Program-made: the position numbers and the translations under genes
Shown here: piece by piece, positions 11,501-21,842 of the stretch
Position numbering within the stretch: position 1 is the first letter of the stretch
Layout: every line of letters starts with the position of its first letter
Notes under the pieces: model-generated
Told to the model about the DNA's origin: nothing
The model's database searches: none
Seen by the model: the letters and a program-made list of their open reading frames with translations, nothing else
Origin: Rhizophagus irregularis
Taxonomy: Eukaryota; Glomeromycota; Glomeromycetes; Glomerales; Glomeraceae
DNA: 64,000 bases
Assembly (NCBI RefSeq): GCF_026210795.1
Contig: NC_089451.1
Coordinates: 2,216,001 to 2,280,000 of the forward strand
Reading direction: 5' to 3'

Positions 11501-13920
11501 AAAGTCAAATGTGAAATTGGCAGAGAATGTTGTTCAAATTCAAGTGGAGAATAATCTAAAAAAGCTGAAGATTTCAAGACAAAAGGATCTCGTGCTTCTT
11601 GATTCAAAACAGTAAGTAGGGGATCCAAGTAAATGACCCAGAGTAAAGGGGAAATAATTTCTCCTTGATCGATATCAACACGTATTCGATAAGCAGCTGT
11701 ATCGCCATAGCAATGTAAAAAGATTCAAAATAAATTGTACTAAAAATGCAGGAATATGTAATCTAACTAAAGCTAATTTAAGCATATTCAAATCCATAGA
11801 ATCAAAAGCTTTAGAGATATCTTGAGAAATGATCCATAATTCCTGATCATCAGAAGAGTCATGTTTATGTTGATGGATAATCGCATCAAGCATCTTGATA
11901 GGGACATCAGTAGAACCACCAGGTAAACCCGCAAAGTTACCTCCTTGAAGAATTTTATTATCAGCAAGGATATTAGAAAGACGGTTGGTGACGACCTTAA
12001 CCACACATTTCCGAACAGTTTCCAGAAGAGTAATAGGTCGAGTGTTCTTGGGTTGAGCATCAAAGTCATGAGGTTTAGGAATAGGATAAACCACGGCTTC
12101 ACGCCAATCAGCAGGAATATCGCCACGAGAAAGGCAGGTATTAGCAAGTAAAAGAGAGAAATCCAAGGCATCACCGGACAAATGTTTAATCATCTCATAA
12201 GAGATTTTAGAAGGGCCGGAAGCTTTGTTATTTGGCATGGAGGAAATTACATCTGACCATTCTTGTAGAGAAATAGGTGCCAATACAGGATCATATAATG
12301 AAGCAGACACATTAGCAAGAGGAGTGTAAGCTTGTTGCCATCGGGCGGGAAATGAAGCAATGGAAGAATATCGGGCTAACGGAGGAGAGATAATAGTTTG
12401 AAAATGAGTAATAGCAGCTTGTTTAATATCCGAAGGATCCGTTAAAAGGGTAGGAGTAGAGTCCAAGACAACCAGGACGCGGTCAAGAACAATCGAACGT
12501 TTTTCAACCGATAGAGTAGAGTCTATGAAGGTGCTGAGCGAGCTCGAAAAGTGTTCGTCACGTAATGCGGTATAGTATTCCACAGAGTCCGTAAGGTGTT
12601 GAGCGAATTTAGTAGATAAAAAGGCAGAAACTAAATTCTTCTGCGATCGTAAAAATGATTTGAATGCAGATACAGGAGTTGGTGAGTAGGTAGGAACTAA
12701 ATAATCAGGAAGCAAGGATGCAAGATTCTCAAGATGGGAGGTAAAGCAGCAGTCATTTGCGCAATTTGAATAGGCCGATTGGAATGACGAGTAGTAAGGC
12801 GATATAAAAATCGATCTAAAAACTTGTTGATAGCAATAAGTTTAGTTAATTCAGGAGAGTACGAATGTCAGTGTGTGTTGGAGACTTTTTAAAAGGGTAA
12901 AGTTTCAATTGCAGCACTAAAAATGGCAGCTTTTAAAGCATGCCACATACGATCAAGAGAAAGAGAAGAGAAATCGAGACGAGAATTATATTGTCTATCT
13001 AGATATACTCCAAGAGAATCATCCACTTCAGTGGTAAAATTATTCAATTGTTCAATTGAAGTGGAAGTGTAAAAAAAAATAGTACGCATTTCTTTTCTCT
13101 GTTTAAGTCGAGATTTAGCCAAAATAGCTAAACAAGAACTGAAATCAAAAAGAGTTATGAGAACTTTGTGATCCGTGAAAGGACGATCCAGAAGATTAGG
13201 GCAAGTGACCACTTGCGAAAAAAGGCCAGGAGCAGGAAAACCAGGTGAAGACCAGATATAATTTAGTCTGGAAGATCTATTGGTATAATAAAAGGTGGGA
13301 TCAGGACCATCGGAAGAAGAGTGAGCTTGATGATCGGTAAAAACCCGAGAAGAAAGTAAACGAAGAAGCTTGAAATGATTGGATGAATAGTTGGAATGAG
13401 CGACTTCATCAATGTTGAAGTTGCCAAGGATAATTACAAAATAATTATTAGTACAGGCATGATCGAGCCAAGAAAGAAGTTTGGTAATAAGATCATTACA
13501 AATAGATTGATGAACGGAACCAGAAGGAGGATAATATAAAGAAATAATAGAAATTTTTGTTTGATGAAAAAAAAGGTCTAATTTAAGAAGGCGACCATTC
13601 CAAGAATCAATTGTTTGAACATGTTTATGAAGGGGATTACGAAGCAAAATGCCAACACCATCATGGGGACGAGAAGAAGTCGAACAGGCCCAATAGGACC
13701 TAAAATGATGTTGGGAATGTTCATTATTGAAAATAAATTTAGCATTTGAAGGGGAAAGGCGAGTATCATTTAAAGACAAGGTACTGAAGAAAGAGTGAAG
13801 AAAGAAATTAAGCAAATGTTGTTGTCGAACCGGAGAACATAAACCATTAACATTAATTTGACCAAATTTAATAAGGGGAGAAGGGTGAGGAGAAAATTTG
13901 TGTTTGTTGTTGTCCATCAT
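8558..13920 (-). pseudogene. LINE ORF2: endonuclease-reverse transcriptase-RNase H, broken
   Basis: From the ATG at 13920 the first ~343 residues are an APE-type endonuclease (F-G-Q-I-N-V-N-G, I-L-G-N-F-N, R-L-N-Y-I-W, F-T-D-H). The reverse transcriptase follows in a shifted frame (L-L-E-T-V-R-K, G-G-S-T, Q-D-I-S-K-A-F-D) and shifts again near 11.70 kb into D-Q-G-E-I-I-S-P and the F-M-D-D active site (~11.50 kb). RNase H has Y-T-D-G-S-F and Y-T-D-C-S, is cut by a single in-frame stop at 9629-9631, and continues with Q-A-D-S-L-A-K and the C-terminal C-x2-C-x8-H-x4-C motif. Two endonuclease Asp codons read Asn, and the expected RNase H Glu reads Lys. The family role is target-primed reverse transcription in the nucleus. 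This copy cannot make the enzyme. Confidence 0.88.
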
Positions 13921-13976
13921 TACTACACTATGATAAAGAGTGTAAGTAGTAAAGGAAAATAATTGGGAATCAATAA

Positions 13977-15975
13977 TTATTGGGAGTTCGTGTTATCGCG
14001 AGCAGCCAAGAATTGTTTTTGTTGAGCCATGCCTTGTTGAACTGTTTTGGTGAGTTCAGTAACTGTAGCAGTAAGAGAGGAGAGGCGATCTTGTGGTGAT
14101 GTGGCAGGGCCGGGGATCAAACTCATACGGGGAGGGAGAGGAATATGTGAATGAGCAGTGAAATTTGGACCATTCGATGGTGAAACAGGAGAACTAAAAT
14201 CTATGAGGTTGTCACTAAGACGTCTAGGATCAGAGGGTTCAATATTATCCCATCCTTGGTTCATCGAATCAATTTCGGGGGCAGGAGGAGCTTGAGGTTG
14301 TTGGGACCTTGAAATAGGAGGGGAAGAATAGTGGTCTTCTAGCCATTTAACTCGATTTTGAAGTTGGGCAAATTCAGTGGTAAGGTAAGTAATCTCTTCA
14401 AGTATAATAGTAATTTGTTCAGTAATATGTTGCCAATCCATTAAAGGTGGAACATCCATTGCAGCAATGCCGTGATCCAATTCAGATTGAGAAGGACGAT
14501 GGGGGTGACGACGATTATTTGGACGAGAACGCGAACGTGAAGATCTAGGGCGAGATTGGGATCGGGAAGGAACTTTTCTACTAGCGGCATCAGCATAAGA
14601 TCTATGTTCAGAATTAGCAGGACGTGTAAAACGATTATGACGTTTAGCAGGATGAGAGGGAGGTAAGTGTTTATTATATAATTCACGCAATTTATCATTG
14701 CTAGACCACGGACGAGAGGGACGTTGAGGAGCACGTGATAAAGCACATTTGTCCGGATTACAATCGGGGTGGCCACAACGATGACATAGGGAGGAGACTT
14801 CGGCTGGTTCATGCCAAGTAAGGCCAATAGATTTGAGAGCACAAGTGATCCCATAGCCGATTCTTTGGTAGCAGCAGAGGAAAAGTGTACATAGGCATAA
14901 GGTTTGGGGTTGTAAGAGTTGTAGGAGAAAGGGATGTTGACGCTTTTAGCGGAAACTTCTTCGGCAATTTCAGAAAGGTCAGCGGCAACAGAACCGCGAG
15001 GGAGGCCGGCAAGAAGTGCTACGTGGGCGCGTCTGACAGCGCGTTGATCAGGTGAATGAGAAGCAGGGCAGACGCGTAAGCAATGTCCAGTACAAAGTAC
15101 AGCCCACGTGTTTTCAAATTGATCCATGGAGGTGGCAGAGTCAAAAACTATATACGCGGTGCGATAAAGTTTTGAAAGACGCGTACGGCAGTGGGTAACA
15201 ATACCATAACGGGAGAAAGTGCCCCTTAATTGTACATCAGTGACAAAGAGAGGGATGTCGGTAACTACAAGGGTACGAAGTTGTTCATCTGCCTTTTTAG
15301 CAGATGGGTCGTGTTCGTGAAACTGTAGATCATGCAGGGAGGCGATAGGCGCAGCGATAGCTTTTTCCATATCAGGTTTGGAATGAAAGTAGACAACGAT
15401 AATTTTATTATCGCCTGATCCTTGGGTGGTAGCCTTGCTACCATAAGAGGAAAATGAGGAGTAACTCTGTCAGTCGCGTTGCAAGCTTCACGATTGGTTT
15501 TGAAATAGGTCCAAAATCCTTCGATAGTAGAGGGCGCAGCCGCAGCATAAAAGCGAAGGGGGGAAGATTGTATAGCAGCGGTTGACGCGTCAGGAGACGC
15601 AGCGTGATCAGGTTCAGGAGGTGAAATTTCCACAGATTTTCCTTTATCTGCAGAGTTAGAAGGAGAATGTTGGGAGTCATCAAGGGAAGTACCAGAGTCA
15701 GGAGCCGAAGGGGACGCTTTGGTATCAACGGGAGGGGGGACGAAGTTGAAGTATTATCCTGAGGAGCAGGAGGAGTCAAAATATTGTCTTGGTCGCATAA
15801 CGGGTTCGAAGAAAGCCCGTGTGCGTTTTGCAGAGTTGTCGGTCGAAGGTTGCGAAGTGGGACCGGAAGTAGAAGTAGAAGAACCTTGACCTTGAACGTT
15901 GCCAGAAGGAGGACTCTGGGCAGGACGTTTTGGAGCAGAAGTACCAGAAGCTTTATTATTTCGTTTGTTAGTCAT
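13977..15975 (-). pseudogene. LINE ORF1: RRM-like RNA-binding protein with zinc knuckle, broken
   Basis: Starts at the ATG at 15975 with a basic, Ser/Pro/Gln-rich leader. After frame changes (~15.76, ~15.6 and ~15.3 kb) an RRM-like fold is readable (T-L-V-V-T-D-I-P, Y-R-T-A-Y-I-V-F, then A-Y-V-H-F-S). A further shift near 14.86 kb leads into W-H-E-P-A-E and the knuckle C-H-R-C-G-H-P-D-C-N-P-D-K-C, followed by an Arg/Ser-rich tail and a possible coiled coil ending at 13977. Such ORF1 proteins bind element RNA in I/Tad-type LINEs. It is upstream of ORF2 by 56 bp. Confidence 0.82.
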
Positions 15976-16111
15976 AGCTAAAAGTAGAAGGGAAAACTAA
16001 AATATGTAATAGTTAGTAGTAACGCGAAGTAAATAATAAAAATACTTCAAAAAAATCTTTTTTATTTTTGGCACAATATTGTCGTGAAGGCAACAGGAGA
16101 GAGTTTTTTTT

Positions 16112-16127
16112 TAGTTTTATCCTTTCC
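16112..16127. repeat. LINE target-site duplication, right copy
   Basis: Identical to 8289-8304. Confidence 0.9.
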
Positions 16128-16640
16128 GATCACTGGCTGACGAGTTATTCAACAAAATGTTAAACATCGGCATTATAATATTTCTTGATTTACGTTTACT
16201 GCGCCATTTAACATTTTGCTAAATTTCTCGGTACCTAGTGATTGTAAAAAGACGATTTATAGCTCGTTGGAATCACTTCATCGAGACGAATCGAATGGTG
16301 GTAAGCTCATTTCTCTGTGATCAATATTGACGGAGTTATTACTTAAAACCCATTTAATATTTTTTAATTTCGGAAATTGATCTAGTGATTGGATTTCGAT
16401 GTATTTTATACCATTAGATTCGTCTCATCAAGACGAATCGAATGGTAGTAAGATCGTCTTTCTAGGATCAATTTTAGCAGAGTTATTACACAAAAACCAT
16501 TAATATTTTTTTAATTTCGGAAATTAATCTAGTAATTGGATTTCGATGTATTTTATACCATTAGAACCGTCTCATCAAGACGAATCGAATGGTGGTAAGA
16601 TTATCTCTCTACGATTAATATTGGCGAAGTTACGATACAA
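16128..16640. repeat. ~147-bp tandem hairpin repeat (3 units plus one split by the LINE)
   Basis: The motif GACGAATCG starts at 16285, 16432 and 16579, giving a 147-bp period. A fourth copy is at 8272. In the third unit the core is a perfect 9-bp hairpin, GATTCGTCT / AGACGAATC with a 5-nt loop; the other units have imperfect versions. Each unit also carries ATCAATATTG-like and GAGTTATT segments. The first unit runs 8243-8304 and continues at 16128 after the LINE. It is ~43 bp longer than the others. Confidence 0.88.
16153..16218. repeat. 12-bp inverted arms inside the long first repeat unit
   Basis: CAAAATGTTAAA (16153-16164) is the exact reverse complement of TTTAACATTTTG (16207-16218). The 42-bp spacer accounts for most of the extra length of the first tandem unit. 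Confidence 0.75.
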
Positions 16641-16792
16641 TAAAGTTTTAAGTATAATTCTGGCTAAAATTATATTAATTTTTGGCCAGAATTATGATAT
16701 ACAAATATAAGAAATTTTTTATATAGTCACATCTCTTTATAATCACCAAATATGGACTGTCCCAAATGTGTGACTATAAAGAGAGTTGACTG

Positions 16793-18221
16793 TACTTATA
16801 AAATAGGTCATCTCCAAGGTCCTAGGCTAAAAATTATATATAAAATTCTTTATAGATTCTATTATAAAAGGAAATTTTATATTACATTGTTATGATTTTT
16901 TTCCTTTTTAGCTAATTAACCAATAGAATTTAAGAAAAAAGTAAGGTAAAAACTATTAGTAAAGAACTGGTGATATTTATTATAGTAAACAATAATTTTA
17001 AAATTCAAAGTTAACGAACTCTGCATCCAGTGATTCGATTTTTATGATCTTTACGCGGTTGGATTCAGCTCATCGAGAGAATTCCAATGATATGTATCTC
17101 ATATTTGTAGCATTAATATTGACAGAGTTATTCATGTTTAAAATTTTATATTAAATTATAATTATAAAAATCACATGACTATGATGTAATTTTGACCATT
17201 TTGACTTTAATTTAGACTTTTGACCTTTCCAAGTCGAAATATTTCTACTTTTAGGCTTTAATTTCAACTTTATGTATATTTTGAGGTATCTCAAAAGAAT
17301 ACTAATATATTTAAGTCAGATAGGAAACTAAGTGAGCCAAGAAAATTGATAAAAGCTTAGATGGTATCAACAAACCAACTGTTTTAGCTAATATTATTAG
17401 ATCGATGCTAAGAAAATTAGGAATATCTTGAAAAAGTCCATACAGAATAATCAGTAAGATCTAGTTTTAGAAGTGTAGTAGTTGTAGGATGGTTTTGTTA
17501 TTGACTTTAATCCTTTTATTTTTATTTTTGTTTTTGTTTTCATTTTATTTCTTTTTGATGTGAAGCATCAGTTGATGCAAGTATGCCTGGATATAGTAGA
17601 AGTGGGAGACTTTTATTTATTTGTACTTTGTACCATTACAATATTTTTTAATAAAGTTTTGACTAGACATATTATAAAATAAAATAAAAAAAAAGTGATT
17701 ATAAAATTTATTGGTATACCTAATGTTGAATGGTAGCAGTTTAGCAAAATAAAATCCAAAAACAAATAAGTTTTATGGCCCTATTATTTGTCTTACAAAT
17801 AGGTTACATATATTCAGTAAAATATTTTAGTTAAATATTACAGTAGTGCAGTATGTAGTGTAGAATCATTACTATACCCAATGTTGAATTGGTAGTAGTC
17901 TTCTAGTAAAACAGAACGGAAGGTAAAAAAAACTTGAAAGTAATACAAGAATAGTTCAACTTTATGTAGATAAAAAAATATTTATATATTTATATGTAAA
18001 ACGTAAAGTTTTACTAATATAGTTTTACAAAAATCACATATTTTCAGTCTATTTTATATATGATCAACAAGTTGCAATTCACAGTAATTTGAAAACTGTG
18101 ATAATAGATTTTATCATATGAAAAATTAATGTAATCAGATTTTAGCTAAAAAATGCATTTTATTAACCAACATAAAATTCAATGGAATTGTAATAAACTA
18201 TTATATTATTTTGAAATAAGA
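16793..18221. other. Intergenic DNA with one diverged copy of the hairpin repeat
   Basis: No gene recognised. At 17020-17130 a single diverged unit of the ~147-bp repeat appears (GTGATTCGATTTTTATGATC ... CTCATCGAGAGAATTCCAATG ... ATATTGACAGAGTTATT). The rest is AT-rich, with two CCCAATGTTGAAT-like stretches near 17.72 and 17.88 kb. Confidence 0.5.
17020..17130. repeat. Diverged solo unit of the ~147-bp hairpin repeat
   Basis: Same order of blocks as the array at 16.26-16.64 kb (GTGATT-GATTT, GGATTC, CATCGAGA, ATTGACAGAGTTATT), but the hairpin is imperfect. Confidence 0.6.
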
Positions 18222-18229
18222 GGCATTTT
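18222..18229. repeat. 8-bp target-site duplication of MITE, left copy
   Basis: GGCATTTT, repeated at 18748-18755. Confidence 0.8.
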
Positions 18230-18747
18230 TAGTATTGCAATCCAGATGAATCTGTAATTTGTTAATCTGATTCAAAATGATTCAAATATTCGTAATAAAT
18301 TCACGAATTTATCTGTTATCCATTTGGATATCTGCTGAATATATTTGGATATACAGGATATATGAATGAATATTTTTTTAGCATATTTTTTTCATAATTT
18401 TGGCCAGAATATTAAAATTACCATATTTAGTTTTTGCATAACTCCTTGTTTCCTTTTTAGCAATATGACAATATCCATTTCACAAAAATTTTGATTTCTA
18501 TTTTTAAGTATTACTAAACATAGAATATTATGTAATAATAATTACTAAAAAAGGAAATTTTACCATTGATTAGTTAATTTTAACTAGAATTATAATTGAT
18601 AGTTTATATGAATTATTTGGATGATCTGTTTTTCCTATCCAGATCCATTCGTGATTTGACTGAAACTCTAATGGATAACTCAAATGAATTTTGAATCAAA
18701 TAAATCTGCAGATTGATGGATTAACAGATCAACAGATCACAATACTA
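18230..18747. mobile_element. 518-bp MITE with hAT-like features
   Basis: Starts TAGTATTG and ends CAATACTA (exact 8-bp inverted termini), flanked on both sides by GGCATTTT. An 8-bp target duplication is typical of hAT transposons. The inverted similarity extends inward loosely (AATCTGTTAATCTGATTC-like blocks near both ends). There is no ORF of note, so it is non-autonomous. Confidence 0.75.
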
Positions 18748-18755
18748 GGCATTTT
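18748..18755. repeat. 8-bp target-site duplication of MITE, right copy
   Basis: GGCATTTT, identical to 18222-18229. Confidence 0.8.
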
Positions 18756-19640
18756 ACCATTAAAAAATCTGAACCCAAAATTTGATAACTTGCATTTTAT
18801 TATATTTTAAGTAGTGCAAAAAGTTCAATTGAATATGTGAAAACCTATAGAATAATGAAATACCTTGTTTTTTGAAATACTAAAAAAAAGCTTTTTTTTT
18901 CTATGAAAGAGGTTGTTCTGAAATAGATTTTTATTAATTTCAAAGTGAAAATGAAACTTTTTTTTAAAAAATCAGCCCATTTTATTAAAAGGATGGTTAC
19001 TTGGAATGTTCTTGTCAAAATTAGAGCAAAAATATTGAGAAGGATTTAAATTTATGGAAGTTTAAAAATGTATCAATTTTAATAAAGTTTATTATAAGAT
19101 AAACTTTAATATGATGATCAACAAAAAAATCTATTAATAGTATTTTTCTGTATACCATATATAGTTTTGATTTTATTAGTTGATCAACCACCCCAACTCA
19201 ACGTCTTAATAACATATTTTTTTACAACATGCTTGAAAGAGAGGAATTTTCTGGGCATGAAAATGACAGTACAACCAGAAAGTAATAAAGTATGAACAAG
19301 AATATAGTGATGATAAAATAGACAGCATTCTTGAAAAGATGCAGCACATCTGCCACATGGCAATACACAAAAATGGTAATGGTGTCTTCACTATGTAAAT
19401 CATGGACAATATTTGAGTGATGTATACTTTTAAATCCATATAAAAATGTATAGATGGTCCAATAGTATCAACTAAATTATGAGATAATAAAAACCAGATA
19501 CATAAATTTTCTTAAATCACGTGATGATAGTGCGAGTTTAGCGCTTTAATCAAGTATTAATTTGCCCGCATCAGGCTTTGTCTTTTTAACTTGTGCATGC
19601 TACATGCAGGTGATGACTGGTGAATAGAAAAAGTGGGACA
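18756..19640. other. AT-rich intergenic DNA
   Basis: No gene or repeat recognised. A less AT-rich patch begins near 19.5 kb and leads into the possible coding remnant at 19.65-20.0 kb. Confidence 0.45.
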
Positions 19641-19649
19641 AAAAAAGCA

Positions 19650-19997
19650 GTCCCATTTGAGTTAAAATCGTCCGTATATTGCGCAAACAGATTTCCGCGG
19701 AGTGCGAAAACTGAATCATCAACTTATCAAAGAGTTTGATACATTGCCAAGTTATGTTGAGGATAACTCCAAATCGTAACCCAAAACCCAAAAATTTTAC
19801 TAATGCAATTATCAAAGCTGCGGAACAAATTGGTAGTACAAACCAAGAAATTATTAGATGTTATTATTCGTTTGATAAAGAACTTGAAGATAGGTTTACC
19901 GATTACAAAAGAAGCAAGAATGCTTAATGGCGAAATTGTGAAACAGCCTCCAAGTCCCAACGATCTCTCGAAAGACGTAATTGAGAAAAAAGAGTAG
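19650..19997 (+). pseudogene. Possible small gene or coding remnant, unrecognised
   Basis: I do not recognise it. Composition is coding-like, but no single frame stays open. One frame reads from the ATG at 19754 (L-R-I-T-P-N-R-N-P-K-P-K-N-F) to a stop at 19925-19927. Another, from 19803, reads T-K-E-A-R-M-L-N-G-E-I-V-K and ends in a Lys/Glu-rich tail at 19997. The two could be halves of one short protein joined by a frameshift or an unseen splice. There is no clear intron. Confidence 0.3.
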
Positions 19998-20168
19998 AAA
20001 GACCCCGGCACTATAAAAAAACCTTGAATAATCGATTTTGTGCTAGCCAGAACTGAAAATCACAATTTTAAATTAAAAAAACTATCGATATGCTTTACAA
20101 ATCCATATTAGTTCTTTTTTATTCATTAAAAAATCAAATTTAAAATCGAAATATAAAATAATATATAA

Positions 20169-21530
20169 TTATTCATCTGTCCATTTAGGTTCTCTCTTTT
20201 TAACAAAAGCTTCCATTCCTTCTTTCTTATCTTTCTATAAACATAATGAAACAAATTAATAAATCAATTATGAATGAATATACAAAGAAAATCTCCTCAC
20301 ATACCAAAGCAAAGAGACTGTAGAACAATTTTCGTTCAAAATGACATCCTTCCCTTAATGATAATTCGAATGCTATTCAATAAAAAAAAAATTTATTAAT
20401 ATAATATTTACAACCAACAATTTAATATTTCGTTCTTTAATCTACACATTTCACTAACCTCTATTAATTGATTCTTTAGCAGCTTGAATAGATGGTTGAG
20501 AAAGACCTGCAATTTCTTGACCCAATCTTATTGCTTCATCAAGTACTTTATCAACAGGTAATACTTTGCTAACTAATCCCCATCGTTCTGCTTCTTGAGC
20601 ACTAAAATTACGACCTGATAATATAATTTCCATTGCTTTAGATTTTCCTACGGCCCTAACTAATCTTTGAGTTCCTCCAGCACCTTTATGTTTTGAAATT
20701 AAGTATAACGTAATGTGATGAATTGAATGTGACAAATAAATTAGCAGAACATTTAAGTGAATTAAAATAATTTTACCTGGAATGACACCCAACTTAATTT
20801 CTGGTTGTCCAAAAACAGCTTTTTCACCAGCATAAATAATATCACAACTCATAGCTAATTCACATCCGCCTCCTAACTATAATGATGGTTTCGTGTTAGT
20901 TTTATAATATATTACTTATTAATAAAAAAAGGACAATCACATACAGCAAAACCGTTAACAGCAGCAATAATTGGCTTCCTAATGTCATTAATTTTTCCCC
21001 AATGTCCGAGAAAACTGGTTTTATATACCTCAGCAAATGATTTTTCCATCATTTCTTTGATATCAGCTCCAGCTAAACAAAATATAAGATTCTCCTGTTA
21101 AAAACTTATTTTCTAAAAAACACCCATTTTGATCTCTTATTCTTATTTGTTATTACAATATTATTTACCTGCAAAAGCACGTTCATTACCAGTAATGACA
21201 ATAGCACTAATATTGGTGTCATCATCAAATTTCTCCAAAGCATTGTTAACTTCATGAAATAAATGACTTGATAAAGCATTTAATGCTTTTGGTCGATTTA
21301 GTGTAATTAAACCAACTTTTCCATGAGATTCTGTTAGAATATCTTGGTAATCCTCTGATAATTTTTTTTAAAACAATAATTTAATTAATTGTTCAACAAT
21401 TAAAAAGAATTACACTTGACTTACTTTGCAAGGCGCCAGATGTACTAAATTTAGCAACATTATTTGATGTTACTAAGACTTTAGTAATTTGACTTCCTCT
21501 ACTCAGCGGACGTATAAGCGACGTAAACAT
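20169..21530 (-). CDS. ECHS1: Mitochondrial short-chain enoyl-CoA hydratase, 292 aa, seven exons
   Basis: CDS complement(join(20169..20234,20305..20372,20459..20683,20777..20876,20945..21072,21169..21354,21425..21530)). All six introns are GT-AG and all phases agree, giving 292 residues against 290 in the mammalian enzyme. The first ~30 residues are Arg/Ser-rich without acids, as in a mitochondrial presequence. The crotonase fold follows: [29 protein letters not shown] and [20 protein letters not shown]. The two catalytic glutamates are E146 (G-G-G-C-E) and E166 (G-Q-P-E). It ends with [10 protein letters not shown], the usual C-terminal helix. The enzyme hydrates 2-trans-enoyl-CoA to 3-hydroxyacyl-CoA in mitochondrial beta-oxidation and branched-chain amino-acid breakdown. 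All key residues are present, so it should be active. Confidence 0.96.
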
Positions 21531-21842
21531 TTTTAAAAATTAAAGAATTTTTTTTATGTATGACAATACATTTTTATGATCGACCTGCACAACTTGTACC
21601 ACATAATAGTAATTGAACGCTTTATTAAGTTATTTGTAATAGTCTACAATTTTTGAAAAGTATCTAAATTCTATTATTTTATACTAATTAAAAACCGATA
21701 AATAGAAAAAATATATGTAGTGAACAAAGTACAATATTAAATTATTATTAGCTAAATTAAAGTTGAATAAGGATGGATGGAATTACAGCGAATTTTATTT
21801 CAACTATAATTTTACCGTGTTTTCGTTTTTGTCCATTTAAAC
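21531..21842. other. Intergenic spacer between two minus-strand genes
   Basis: These 312 bp hold the 3' end of the BTB gene and the promoter of the enoyl-CoA hydratase gene. No clear TATA box stands out from the AT background. Confidence 0.5.

Larger units (their letters stand above)
8305..16111 (-). mobile_element. 7.8-kb degraded LINE (EN-RT-RNase H, Tad/I-like)
   Basis: Bounded exactly by the 16-bp duplication at 8289-8304 and 16112-16127. Reading on the minus strand it has a 5' UTR starting with A8, ORF1 (RRM-like plus zinc knuckle), and ORF2 (APE-type endonuclease, reverse transcriptase, RNase H, C-terminal CCHC-like motif), then ~250 bp of 3' UTR with no poly-A tail. This order fits the Tad/I group of non-LTR retrotransposons. 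Base composition is clearly more GC-rich than the flanks. Several frameshifts, stops and altered catalytic residues show that it is dead. Confidence 0.9.
8009..16792. mobile_element. TA-flanked pogo/Tc1-like non-autonomous element split by a LINE
   Basis: The left end at 8009 (CAGTCAACT... TATAGTCAC) and the right end at 16792 (inverse orientation) match at 20 of 23 positions, and each is flanked on the outside by TA. TA target sites and CAGT-type ends are the hallmark of Tc1/mariner-pogo elements. Removing the nested LINE and one copy of its target duplication leaves about 961 bp without any transposase, so this is a MITE-like element mobilised in trans. Further TATAGTCAC copies lie just inside both ends. 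The interior is a ~147-bp tandem hairpin repeat. Confidence 0.75.
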
